64,000 nucleotides of DNA from Akkermansiaceae bacterium (lineage in GTDB: Bacteria; Verrucomicrobiota; Verrucomicrobiia; Verrucomicrobiales; Akkermansiaceae), in the NCBI GenBank assembly GCA_017798145.1, contig CP059069.1:2713226-2777225 (forward strand), in the 5' to 3' direction. Position numbers and translations under genes: made by a program. Below, in pieces: positions 10,601 to 16,947 of this stretch (positions are counted from its first letter, which is position 1; every line of letters starts with the position of its first letter). The notes beneath the pieces are model-generated. The model saw nothing but the letters and a program-made list of their open reading frames with translations. It was not told where the DNA came from and made no database searches.

Positions 10601-10666
10601 GGAATCTTCGATATCATGGCGGTGACCGTGATCCAGAAGGGGCTGGAGCTGTCGGAGGCATCATAG
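7610..10666 (+). CDS. hsdR: Type I restriction endonuclease subunit HsdR
   Basis: A 1018-residue motor and nuclease subunit. The N-terminal PD-(D/E)xK nuclease site is RPDFAIF-13-ELK, with Asp136, Glu150 and Lys152. Superfamily 2 helicase motifs follow: HSAGSGKT (Lys304), the VTTQQKFHY segment, and LIDEAHRS (Asp408) with a later FTATPS motif. A low-complexity acidic stretch of about 60 residues sits between DEAH and TATP. A Gly-rich linker (RGGGGGGAPP) precedes the C-terminal HsdM-binding region. The frame is open from 7514 but the ATG at 7610 is preceded by AAGGA and gives the canonical start. The protein pulls DNA through the complex and cuts far from the recognition site. Confidence 0.94.
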   Translation: MAENPEKTFQKHIAEFLLREHGYGVLTMGEITDRDFYFAEDHLWGFLKKTQNETVERLEEDYGHDARDEVFKALREELERRPLWSIIRTGLTVRGHDIKLYFPKPRSSGSVANELYAENRLTFIPELIISGDMRPDFAIFLNGLPIVTVELKHTAGGQNVNHAVTQYVNRDHRDRIFQLPFLHIAADQQQVKVATDPRAEKNFRWFNTGLTNHAQSESEYPVEFLYREVLSKDTLLEAVSFYLVNAPAQDASEDRGARPAFTLFPRYHQRRCVEKVATEITGHFTEHGDIGRKFLVNHSAGSGKTLTMCWMADRLNSLYKPRTLEKVVDMVFLVTDRKSLDKNIREDMEKFSHLADKVVFAKRSGHLRRAIENRAQIIVTTQQKFHYVLDKISKDEGLKKLRVAFLIDEAHRSQEGRMARERSQPFRDTEVLRVEENLAKVAETPAVYQAGNDDDDEETTAVEAAATHSPEEPDAEDAQDKEDPQDKMAKVIAERDLNQLYVAFTATPSPATIQLFGKAFDEYTEAEAIAEGYIEDVAQSIISYKTLYNLHCPIVPLPAEEKLYPPGIVSKALKNVAFQDPELIQYKSEVMLRIFEQQVKHLVGGKAKAMIVATSRIAGLEYWRIITEKLKERAGADYKVLYAFSDFVDPRTNKLVTEHEINGLNDGELIEDRFEDDSYRIMIVASKFQTGFDQPLLAGMFLDKAVADRNAVQTVSRLNRCHPDKEGVIVVDFTNNAKAILKAFHKYRHGSPHEPDEPEPGKCLEILEEILDKGIFTHDDAAEVVNLLKKGEEATLATKVQDCKLRFEQAITDFEERKAFVYLMAKFTKSFHFLNAFFSYEEPVHTFAAFSDYVGPQLIKEGSVSELMKLVRATVVQRAAVLDNGIVEMPGGQKKPKPIRGGGGGGAPPVKKISVQDMITKIREQFEISDEEALHIREVSEEKIADESVQQTVAAHRADLTFLESVFRDQLNGDIQDAYAIRQLYEQLADPKYTDKTGIFDIMAVTVIQKGLELSEAS

Positions 10667-10709
10667 AACGCGTCGGCGGCTGTGAGGTCGCCAAACCCAC
10701 TCACCCGTT

Positions 10710-11531
10710 ATGGCAGCTCTCACAGAATTCAGTCACGCCCAGCTTGAGAGCATTTGCATCGTAATTGCGGATACCGAGAATGGTCTGACGGGTCAGGAGA
10801 TTGGCAGCCTGCTTGATCAGGCCGGAATCGAAGATCCGATGCCAACTGGCACCAAGTGGCGTCGCCTTCTTCTTGCTCTCCAAGAACAACAGCGGGCAGA
10901 CCGCTGCGGGAACAAGGTTTTCGATTTTCTACAACGAACCATGGATCCCGTGCGATACGTCGGCAGGAAGAACCGTTTCGAGTCCCAGCTGTCAGCTTTG
11001 AACGAAGTGCTTTGCTTTACAGGGCTTGAACTTGGTGCCGATGGTAGGTTCCGCAGGGTTACAGCGGTGAAGACTTTGTCCGAAGCGGAGAAGCGAGCAA
11101 AGCGTCTGCGGGAAAACCTGCTTCGACGAGAAATTCACCCCGATGTGTTGCTATCCTGCAGACCCGAGCTCCTTTCCGACGACTACTTCCACGTCGTGCT
11201 GGAGGCATCGAAAAGTGTCGCAGCGAAAATTCGCACGAGAACCGGAATGAGGGGCGATGGGTCTGCCTTGGTTGATCGGTTCCCTGTCCTTGGGAAAGCT
11301 GGCATGCCTATGCTGGCGTTCAACACGCTGCAAACTGAATCGGAGGAAATGGAACAGACTGGCCTCTCAACCCTGATCAAAGGATTATTCGGGACGTTTC
11401 GGAATCCGACCGCTCACTCACCGAAGATCCACTGGCATGTCACCGAACAGGACGCCATAGACCTGTTGACACTGGCATCCTTTCTCCACCGCAGGCTCGA
11501 TGGTGCGGCAAGGACACCTCGCATAGAATAA
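10710..11531 (+). CDS. TIGR02391-like (Ymh) protein with a HEPN RNase motif
   Basis: A 273-residue protein. The C-terminal 130 residues resemble the TIGR02391/Hypoth_Ymh family: PDVLLSCRPELLSDDYFHVVLEA-type start, a GxxLxxKAF-like middle (FNTLQTESEE), and FRNPTAH near the end. The Arg231-x4-His236 arrangement is the RX4-6H signature of HEPN domains, many of which are ribonucleases used in abortive infection or toxin modules. The N-terminal 90 residues look like a helical, winged-helix-like region. The gene lies 43 bases after hsdR on the same strand and ends the defence operon. The family name is recalled from memory; the RX4H motif is seen directly. Confidence 0.65.
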   Translation: MAALTEFSHAQLESICIVIADTENGLTGQEIGSLLDQAGIEDPMPTGTKWRRLLLALQEQQRADRCGNKVFDFLQRTMDPVRYVGRKNRFESQLSALNEVLCFTGLELGADGRFRRVTAVKTLSEAEKRAKRLRENLLRREIHPDVLLSCRPELLSDDYFHVVLEASKSVAAKIRTRTGMRGDGSALVDRFPVLGKAGMPMLAFNTLQTESEEMEQTGLSTLIKGLFGTFRNPTAHSPKIHWHVTEQDAIDLLTLASFLHRRLDGAARTPRIE

Positions 11532-11535
11532 GTAT

Positions 11536-11985
11536 TCAGCCTCCTTGGTGAATGGGCCATCGACCCACCTCTTCCCCCTCATGCTCGACATAAACCTCCG
11601 CCGCTTTCAAATCGGCGACTACGGCGGCCGTTATCCCTGAAGGGCTCCATACTACAAAAGGGTCTCCAAAGCCGCTTTGAGTCAGAAGCTCAATTGCCTT
11701 CGCACGGCACAGGAGAATGTCATCTTCACCGAAATCCTCATCCGGATCGGTTTCCCAGGGCTCGTCCACGTCACCACCGCAAACCACAGGACGGATGGAG
11801 GAATGAAGATGCTCGGGTATCACCCGCTTGGCCTCCTCGATCATTGGCTTGAACAGATCCATTTCGTCCATGATCGGATTCGACGAGTGCAAGATAGCGG
11901 CCCAGCCCTTCCAGGCGATGCAGACGCCGATGCATGGCCCAAGTCCGTCAGTGTAGAAGAGGATTGGGCTATCGCATGCCCCCAT
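11536..11985 (-). CDS. Hypothetical protein with CheD-like sequence features
   Basis: I do not recognise a family with confidence. The 149-residue protein begins MGACDSPILFYTDGLGPCIGVCIAW and continues with GWAAILHSSNP and later PVVCGGD. The GLGPCIGVC segment followed by an ILHS segment resembles the Cys/His active region of CheD-like deamidase folds, but this is only a pattern resemblance. It lies convergent to the HEPN gene with 4 bases between the stops. The start codon lies in a run of five Gs. An overlapping upstream frame begins at 12074 exactly at the neighbour's stop, so the true gene could be longer if that run has an indel. It probably pairs with the gene at 12071-12703. Confidence 0.5.
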   Translation of the reverse strand: MGACDSPILFYTDGLGPCIGVCIAWKGWAAILHSSNPIMDEMDLFKPMIEEAKRVIPEHLHSSIRPVVCGGDVDEPWETDPDEDFGEDDILLCRAKAIELLTQSGFGDPFVVWSPSGITAAVVADLKAAEVYVEHEGEEVGRWPIHQGG

Positions 11986-12070
11986 GTATCTTGATCGATC
12001 GTCTCCGCGTCATAGTGGTCTGTTTCCATGGTTGAAATTTCTTTTTCGGTTCTTCCAAACGGAAAGTAAT

Positions 12071-12703
12071 TCATGCTCCAGAACTCGCGGCCAAAATCAG
12101 GTTCTCAAGTGACTCTGCGACCTCACCCAGAGAATGCCTGGCAAACATTTCCCGACTCGTGCCCCGGATGGAGATCCGCTCGTCACGTAGAAAAATAGTA
12201 TCCACGAGCAGGTGGTGGCGTATCCAGTCCCGCTCTTTCGATTTCACCAACGCCTGAGCAGCCTCCTCGGTAAAAAACGCCCCCTCAAAATAGTCAAACC
12301 TGCCGTCCCCGAACTTGCTTTCATACGTATCTTCTTCGAGCACGATAAATACCTGTAGCTCGCCGCTTCCTGCTGCTTTGAGTGCATCATGGAGGACAGG
12401 GTAATGATCGGCTGGGATCCCGGTCTCGGAGATGGAAGCACTCTCCTCTTCATCGAAGGAGCCGGCCGGCGAGTCTGGAATAGGCGGCAAGTTTGCTGGA
12501 AGCTCCTCCGGACGTATCTCGGTCAGCTTGTAATTGCGGAAAATTGCCTGATGGGAGGAGTCCCAATCAGATGAATTCGGAATCAAGAAATCCCACCGCA
12601 GCTCAGGATTGTAGCGTAGGCGAAACAGTCCACCATGGGCGAATGAACCGATGGCGGCGTATACTGTATCGCCTTCCCCGTAGTAGGTGATTTGATCGGA
12701 CAT
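12071..12703 (-). CDS. Hypothetical protein
   Basis: No family is recognised. From the ATG at 12703 (MSDQITYYGEGDTVYAAIG) it encodes 210 residues; an ATG at 12715 four codons upstream is nearly as good, and the frame is open to 12772. An AAGGAAG stretch just upstream favours 12703. The protein is acidic, has no signal peptide or membrane segment, and is rich in aromatic and charged residues. Its stop forms an ATGA overlap with a downstream ATG at 12074. It is transcribed away from the EEP-fold gene at 12887, so the 180 bases between them should hold both promoters. Confidence 0.5.
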   Translation of the reverse strand: MSDQITYYGEGDTVYAAIGSFAHGGLFRLRYNPELRWDFLIPNSSDWDSSHQAIFRNYKLTEIRPEELPANLPPIPDSPAGSFDEEESASISETGIPADHYPVLHDALKAAGSGELQVFIVLEEDTYESKFGDGRFDYFEGAFFTEEAAQALVKSKERDWIRHHLLVDTIFLRDERISIRGTSREMFARHSLGEVAESLENLILAASSGA

Positions 12704-12886
12704 ATCTTCCTTCATGCAACAGCAGAGGCCTCGTTCTGCCAATACGAAACGGGCAGGCAAGCCGAGAGACAATGGCTATGAGCATGAGGGCTGAGGCTGA
12801 GTCAGCACGACGCAAATGGAGGTTAGTTTCAGGAGGCCTTTTGATACTTGTTAGCACAGGAGGATTTCCACACCCTACGGGAACCG

Positions 12887-13600
12887 ATGCGAATTCTCAC
12901 CTGGAACCTGATGCACGGCGGTGGCCCCCGCATCGACCGGATCAAGGTAGCACTGGAACCTTACAAGGCGGACGTGCTTATCCTCAGCGAATTCCGGAAC
13001 AACCCACAGGGAGCCGATCTGAGGAACTGGCTGAAGAATCAGGGCTACGGACACCAGGCCGCACCGGAAGGCCCACCAGGGCTGAATACCGTGCTTGTAG
13101 CGGCACGCCATCCGTTCGAGTCACAGACCTTCCCCGGCGAGATGTCCGATCCTGAGCTGGGGTCTTACCCGGAGAGCGTGATCCTCGCCCGATTCGAGAA
13201 ACTGAACGTCTTCGGCCTATACCTGCCAGGGGAGGAGAGGAAGCGACCCGTCTTCGATTTCCTCCTAGATCTGCCGGAACGTTATCTGGCGGAGGACACG
13301 ATGCTGATCGGCGACATGAACACCGGAAGACACTACGAGGACGAGGCAGGAAAGACCTTCACCTCGGCACACCAGTTCGACGCCATGCTGGGGCAAGGGT
13401 GGGTCGATGCGTGGAGAACACGGAATCCTGAGGCTAGGGAGTTCACCTGGTATTCAAACAAATGGAAGAACGGCTTTCGGCTGGATCATGCACTGGTGAG
13501 CCCGTCACTCGACGCCAGGATCACTGAGGTGAGGTATTCACACGGTGAGAGGGAGGCGAGGGTGACGGACCACTCGATCATGCTGGTGGAGTGTGGTTGA
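12887..13600 (+). CDS. Endonuclease/exonuclease/phosphatase (EEP) family protein
   Basis: A 237-residue protein of the exonuclease III/DNase I-like metal-dependent hydrolase fold. The family motifs occur in order: MRILTWNLMHGG near the start, LILSEFRN with the metal-binding Glu, MLIGDMNTG in the middle, a DAWRTRNP segment, FRLDHALVSPSL and a final TDHSIMLVE. This is enough for the fold but not for the substrate, which could be DNA, RNA or a phosphoester. The frame is open from a TTG at 12848; the ATG at 12887 is chosen because the protein then begins exactly with the first motif. An AGGAGG lies about 24 bases upstream, which is too far for this ATG, so the start is uncertain. The protein has no signal peptide. 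Confidence 0.75.
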   Translation: MRILTWNLMHGGGPRIDRIKVALEPYKADVLILSEFRNNPQGADLRNWLKNQGYGHQAAPEGPPGLNTVLVAARHPFESQTFPGEMSDPELGSYPESVILARFEKLNVFGLYLPGEERKRPVFDFLLDLPERYLAEDTMLIGDMNTGRHYEDEAGKTFTSAHQFDAMLGQGWVDAWRTRNPEAREFTWYSNKWKNGFRLDHALVSPSLDARITEVRYSHGEREARVTDHSIMLVECG

Positions 13601-14028
13601 GAGCGAGCGTCATTCAAACGATACGCTTGTGATAGCGGGAATGAACGGAAAAATCCGTAGAAGTCGCCAAGTGGTTCTGAAGACCGCCCATTGAAGCGTC
13701 CAGTGTGCATCAGACCTTAGTGCCTGGAAACCAAACCGGTTCCTAGCTGGTGCCCCTTTTACCCTCCCACGGCAGGCACGGCTTCGCCGACCTGCCTGCG
13801 TTCCTCACTCGGCTTCGCCTCGCTCGTCACCGGTCGGGTAAAGGGGACACCCAGCGGAACCTGAAAGCCACTGCCAGCTTACGCCGGCAGTGGCTCGTGT
13901 TTCCGACTCGATGGCAAGACTTCAAGCCGGTGATCCGGTTTTCCTTCCGCTCATTGATTTGAACGAAAGGAAAATTTCTTTCTGCTTCTTACACCTAATA
14001 GTGCACCTGCCCCCACTTCAGGTGCCGA
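13601..14028. other. Non-coding stretch between the defence island and the mobile element
   Basis: I see no convincing gene in these 428 bases. They contain several GC-rich inverted repeats (for example CGGCTTCGCCG near 13790) and a strong hairpin at 13866-13895. The stretch lies directly downstream of the replication initiator gene, so it may hold the left end of the element or an origin. No copy of the tRNA-Val 5' end was found in it by eye. Confidence 0.5.
13866..13895. repeat. Perfect 10-bp inverted repeat (hairpin)
   Basis: AGCCACTGCC pairs with GGCAGTGGCT across a 10-base loop. There is no U-run on either side, so it is not a classical terminator. Its position next to the rep gene makes an origin or an element end possible. 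Confidence 0.5.
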
Positions 14029-15075
14029 TCACTGGGATTCACGATTCTGCCTCCTGGCCGTGCCCCGGAACTGGTGGAGCTGCTCGGCGACCGATCTGGT
14101 GAGGTAAGGTGGCGGCCACTGCTCCGGGAAGAGCTCCGGCCAGTCCACCCCGATCACCGCAAGGTTCCGGCCCGCGATGTCACGCAGGGTATCTTTTTTT
14201 GTCTTTTTGCACGCTCCGCACGAGCGGAGATGGTCGAGCGGGGTGCGGCCGTCCGGCATGAGGAGATTTACCCGGCAGGCGTGGGCGAACACGTCGAGCA
14301 GAACATCTTGCTTTGAACGATCTTTGCCATTCCGCGTCGTTCCGACCTTGCAACTGCTAGGGCGGAATCCGTGCATGATGGCACGGTATGCTTGGTAGCA
14401 TTCATCGAAGTTCAGCTCCCTCGGGCAAACTCCGGGCTCAGGACCAAGGAACCTCTGAAGGGGCGAACCTTCCAACCTGGCCTCAAGCCGAAGCGTTTCT
14501 CCAAGTCCCCGACTCTCGTCCAATTGAAGTTCCTTATCGTAGGCGGTAATTTTCATCTTCCCCGCCAGATGGGTAACGGAGTTAAAACCATTGAAGAACC
14601 AGTCCCCACGCCCTTTGCGGCAGTCAGGATGATTCATGATCGCGATGGACTGGATCATCTCCGTTGCAGGGATGTCCGGAATCTCGAACTGCAGAACCAG
14701 ATCAATCCTGACGAACTCGTATCCACGACCCCAGCCGGTCTCGTTCGGGTTCAAAGCCCACTGCTGGAGCTGTCCTTCGATCAGCGAGAATGCCGATTCG
14801 ATCTGACTTTGCTCAGTAATCAGCGAGCCATTGTAGCCGAAGACCAGACGAGGAAGACTGGTTTCGACATATACCGCAGAATCCCCGGCGATGCCGATGC
14901 GAAGCTTTGAGGGACCATGCTTGAGCATGATCCCGCTTACCCACCGCTCTCCGACCTGCATGCGGTCGTAGCTGTAGCTCCAACGTGAATCCTCCCTGAG
15001 CATGGCCTTGGTTTCGTCGAATGAACGGCGAAGCGGCCGGGGTGGGTTGAAGTTGATGCGTATTGTATCAATCAT
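14029..15075 (-). CDS. Putative phage/plasmid replication initiator (gene II/X-like)
   Basis: A 348-residue protein that starts MIDTIRINF. The layout resembles replication initiators of filamentous phages and small rolling-circle plasmids: a VFGYNGSLI segment near residue 80, a WGRGYEFVRIDLVLQFEIP strand pattern, an HPDCRKGRGD loop, then KMKITAYDKELQ with a possible catalytic Tyr, and an ETLRLEARL segment. Near the C-terminus is a CGACKK cluster. The family call is from pattern memory, not a search. It is the last gene of the five-gene minus-strand element that begins with the integrase, and 20 bases separate it from the gene before it. Such proteins nick one strand at the origin to start rolling-circle replication. 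Confidence 0.5.
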   Translation of the reverse strand: MIDTIRINFNPPRPLRRSFDETKAMLREDSRWSYSYDRMQVGERWVSGIMLKHGPSKLRIGIAGDSAVYVETSLPRLVFGYNGSLITEQSQIESAFSLIEGQLQQWALNPNETGWGRGYEFVRIDLVLQFEIPDIPATEMIQSIAIMNHPDCRKGRGDWFFNGFNSVTHLAGKMKITAYDKELQLDESRGLGETLRLEARLEGSPLQRFLGPEPGVCPRELNFDECYQAYRAIMHGFRPSSCKVGTTRNGKDRSKQDVLLDVFAHACRVNLLMPDGRTPLDHLRSCGACKKTKKDTLRDIAGRNLAVIGVDWPELFPEQWPPPYLTRSVAEQLHQFRGTARRQNRESQ

Positions 15076-15095
15076 AAAATGCAGGGTGAGATTGA

Positions 15096-15575
15096 TTAGA
15101 CGGGTTCAGGCGGGCGAGCTTCCGCAATTTTGGCAAGCATCTCCTGGGGCAGAACTTTCCACTGCCCGTCGAAGAATCCCTCGATGGAAATCCAGTCATC
15201 GGATGGGATGGCGTCGAAGCTAATCCGCCACTGCGAAATGTTGGCTCCCGATTTCTTTGCCGTCTGCTTCAGGACTTTGGCGACCCTGGATTTGCACCCC
15301 GACAAGCGGGTGAATGCCAGCCACCCGAAGCGGTATTTCTCAGGATCGACCTCAATACGGATCGGAGTTTCGACCTCAGCGAATTCCTCGAAGCTCAGCG
15401 GCGAGAAATCGTATAGCATGGGTGTTGCGGTGGGTTCCCAATGTCGGTGGAATGACAGCCAGACTACCGGCTTCTCGCGGGATGTGTTTACGAAGGCGGT
15501 GGCTTGATGGATTTGACCCGAGTTGAGAATGCCGACCAAGTTGGTGGCACGGGTGTAATGATACAGGTGTTTCAT
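15096..15575 (-). CDS. Small protein with ADP-ribosyltransferase-like N-terminus
   Basis: From the ATG at 15575 the protein is 159 residues and begins MKHLYHYTRATNLVGILNSG. This HYT-x(4)-L-x-GIL-x-SG pattern recurs in proteins with ART-like folds (DarT/DUF4433-type and related toxins), where the His/Tyr pair helps bind NAD+. A VVWLSFHRHWEPT segment and the acidic FEEFAEVETP stretch follow. I cannot identify a catalytic Glu with certainty. The frame is open to 15623, but the first 16 codons lack this motif and the inner ATG fits better. It sits between the excisionase-like gene and the replication initiator, a common place for cargo such as an anti-host or anti-phage factor. Confidence 0.45.
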   Translation of the reverse strand: MKHLYHYTRATNLVGILNSGQIHQATAFVNTSREKPVVWLSFHRHWEPTATPMLYDFSPLSFEEFAEVETPIRIEVDPEKYRFGWLAFTRLSGCKSRVAKVLKQTAKKSGANISQWRISFDAIPSDDWISIEGFFDGQWKVLPQEMLAKIAEARPPEPV

Positions 15576-15634
15576 GGTTCTAGTTGGTTTCAGTGTTGGT
15601 GATGGAATAAATGAGGATTTCATTTGGGTTTGGT

Positions 15635-15889
15635 TCAGCGGCGAACGTCGAGAAGACGTTCGACCTCTGAGCGTGGAATCAGCAAATGACGAAGCTGCGG
15701 CAGGGCACGGAGTTCGCCATTTTTGACAAGCCGACGGATGGTCCTCTCGGACACATTCAAGCGTTCGGCAGCTTCTGGAACCCGGTATACATCCGGGACA
15801 ATCTTCTGGGCCGGTGAGGCCTCTTGGGGGTGTTTTTCAGACATAGCGGGCATCATATGCCCGAATGAGGCCGCAAGCGTCATCCCCAA
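15635..15889 (-). CDS. Excisionase-type helix-turn-helix DNA-binding protein
   Basis: An 84-residue protein. The C-terminal 50 residues, VYRVPEAAERLNVSERTIRRL, then VKNGELRALPQLRHLLIPRSEVERLL, are a MerR/excisionase-type winged helix domain (HTH_17). Such proteins bend DNA at attachment sites to direct integrase towards excision, or act as small repressors. The start is uncertain: 15889, 15883 and 15844 are all in-frame ATGs, and the last gives a 69-residue protein that still has the whole domain. An 11-bp inverted repeat (15900-15944) lies just upstream. Its neighbours are the ART-like gene and the unknown protein at 15929. Confidence 0.75.
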   Translation of the reverse strand: MGMTLAASFGHMMPAMSEKHPQEASPAQKIVPDVYRVPEAAERLNVSERTIRRLVKNGELRALPQLRHLLIPRSEVERLLDVRR

Positions 15890-15899
15890 TGAAAATCTA

Positions 15900-15944
15900 A
15901 TACTCTGGGGATGACTCGCCTCGTAATTTTAACCCCCAGAGTAT
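15900..15944. repeat. 11-bp perfect inverted repeat upstream of the excisionase-like gene
   Basis: ATACTCTGGGG at 15900-15910 pairs with CCCCAGAGTAT at 15934-15944 around a 23-base AT-rich spacer. The right arm lies within the 3' end of the upstream gene and the left arm within 11 bases of the first possible excisionase start. It could be an operator bound by the HTH protein or an attenuator between the two genes. Confidence 0.5.
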
Positions 15945-16921
15945 CCAAGAGAATCAGCAAAAAGCCGGAAATTCTGTTCCTCAAGCTTCGCTAGGAATTG
16001 TGTCAAAACTGGGAGCTCCAGATACTCCGAAATCGACACCTTTGGGTTGGCTTGACGCCACGCCTCACCCTCAGGAGAGATCTCCCAGTTGCCGTCATAC
16101 TTGGGATCCACATACGCGAACTCACAGAGTTTTTTTAGCTCTGCGACGGGCGGCTTCTGCAAATCCACCTCAGCTGATGAAGCGGAATGACTAGCTTCCG
16201 TTTCACCGCTATAAACAGATTTGGAGTAATCCGGTAAGAAATCAGCTAGCGAAAAAAAACAAAAACGCCCGGGGTCTAGCTGATGCGTCTTGCGGAGATG
16301 CTCATACACCGCATGGCAGACAAAATCGGGGGTGCGGAGAGGGATCGGGGTGTAGACGTCGGGATACTCCCGAAGAACAGCATTGAGCTGAGTCAGGAAA
16401 TCAGCCTCTTGCGATATCCTCGCAACTCGACGCATAAATGGGTTGAGCCGTTTGCCATTTACTCTCGGGAGTATCAGGGTCTCATCGACGATCCGGGTGA
16501 TTCCTGACTCGCTCTGAGCTGGGCCCTTGTTCGCCCCCGCCTGGATCAATTCTGGGACTGTGGGGAACCGGCCCTGATTACGAAGAGCTTCCTGGTAGAG
16601 AACAAGGATCCGACAGTGAGTCTCGAATTTCACGTCCGTGCCGGGTCCTCCATACCGCTGGAGAGCCAAGCGAACCGATTCGGTTGGCCCGTAGCCTTGC
16701 TCACGCTGCTTGCGTCTCAACGCCCCTAGAACAAACCGCCCCTCGGGATTCGACTCCATCTTTTGAATGCCCTTTTCATCGAGCATCACCTCAAGGCCGT
16801 GCGGATGGAGAATTTCTGGACCATACCACGCCACGAACATTTTGATGGCGAACGGAAGCGGGCCAAAAAATGAGTGCTCAGGCAGACCTGCTGGGCGTTC
16901 TGTTTGATCCGAGGGAGTCAT
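15929..16921 (-). CDS. Hypothetical protein of the mobile element
   Basis: No family is recognised. From the ATG at 16921 (MTPSDQTERPAG) it encodes 330 residues; codons upstream to 17053 overlap the integrase gene and are unlikely to be used. The protein is helical by eye, with a basic segment around ALRRKQREQGYG and a Ser-rich linker near residue 255 (EASHSASSAEVD). It has no signal peptide or membrane segment. It lies 26 bases after the integrase stop and is probably in its transcript. A replication or partition accessory role is possible but nothing in the sequence proves it. Confidence 0.5.
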   Translation of the reverse strand: MTPSDQTERPAGLPEHSFFGPLPFAIKMFVAWYGPEILHPHGLEVMLDEKGIQKMESNPEGRFVLGALRRKQREQGYGPTESVRLALQRYGGPGTDVKFETHCRILVLYQEALRNQGRFPTVPELIQAGANKGPAQSESGITRIVDETLILPRVNGKRLNPFMRRVARISQEADFLTQLNAVLREYPDVYTPIPLRTPDFVCHAVYEHLRKTHQLDPGRFCFFSLADFLPDYSKSVYSGETEASHSASSAEVDLQKPPVAELKKLCEFAYVDPKYDGNWEISPEGEAWRQANPKVSISEYLELPVLTQFLAKLEEQNFRLFADSLGYSGG

Positions 16922-16947
16922 GGTTTTCCAGCTCTGACTTTTTGTGG

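Noticed and set aside
13750-14102. Short plus-strand frames in the gap after the EEP gene
   Set aside because: They overlap inverted repeats and the 3' end of the replication initiator and show no protein features.
15399-15415. AGCTCAGCGGCGAGA resembling the tRNA-Val D arm, as a possible att repeat
   Set aside because: It lies inside the ART-like gene and the match ends after 10 bases, so it is most likely chance.
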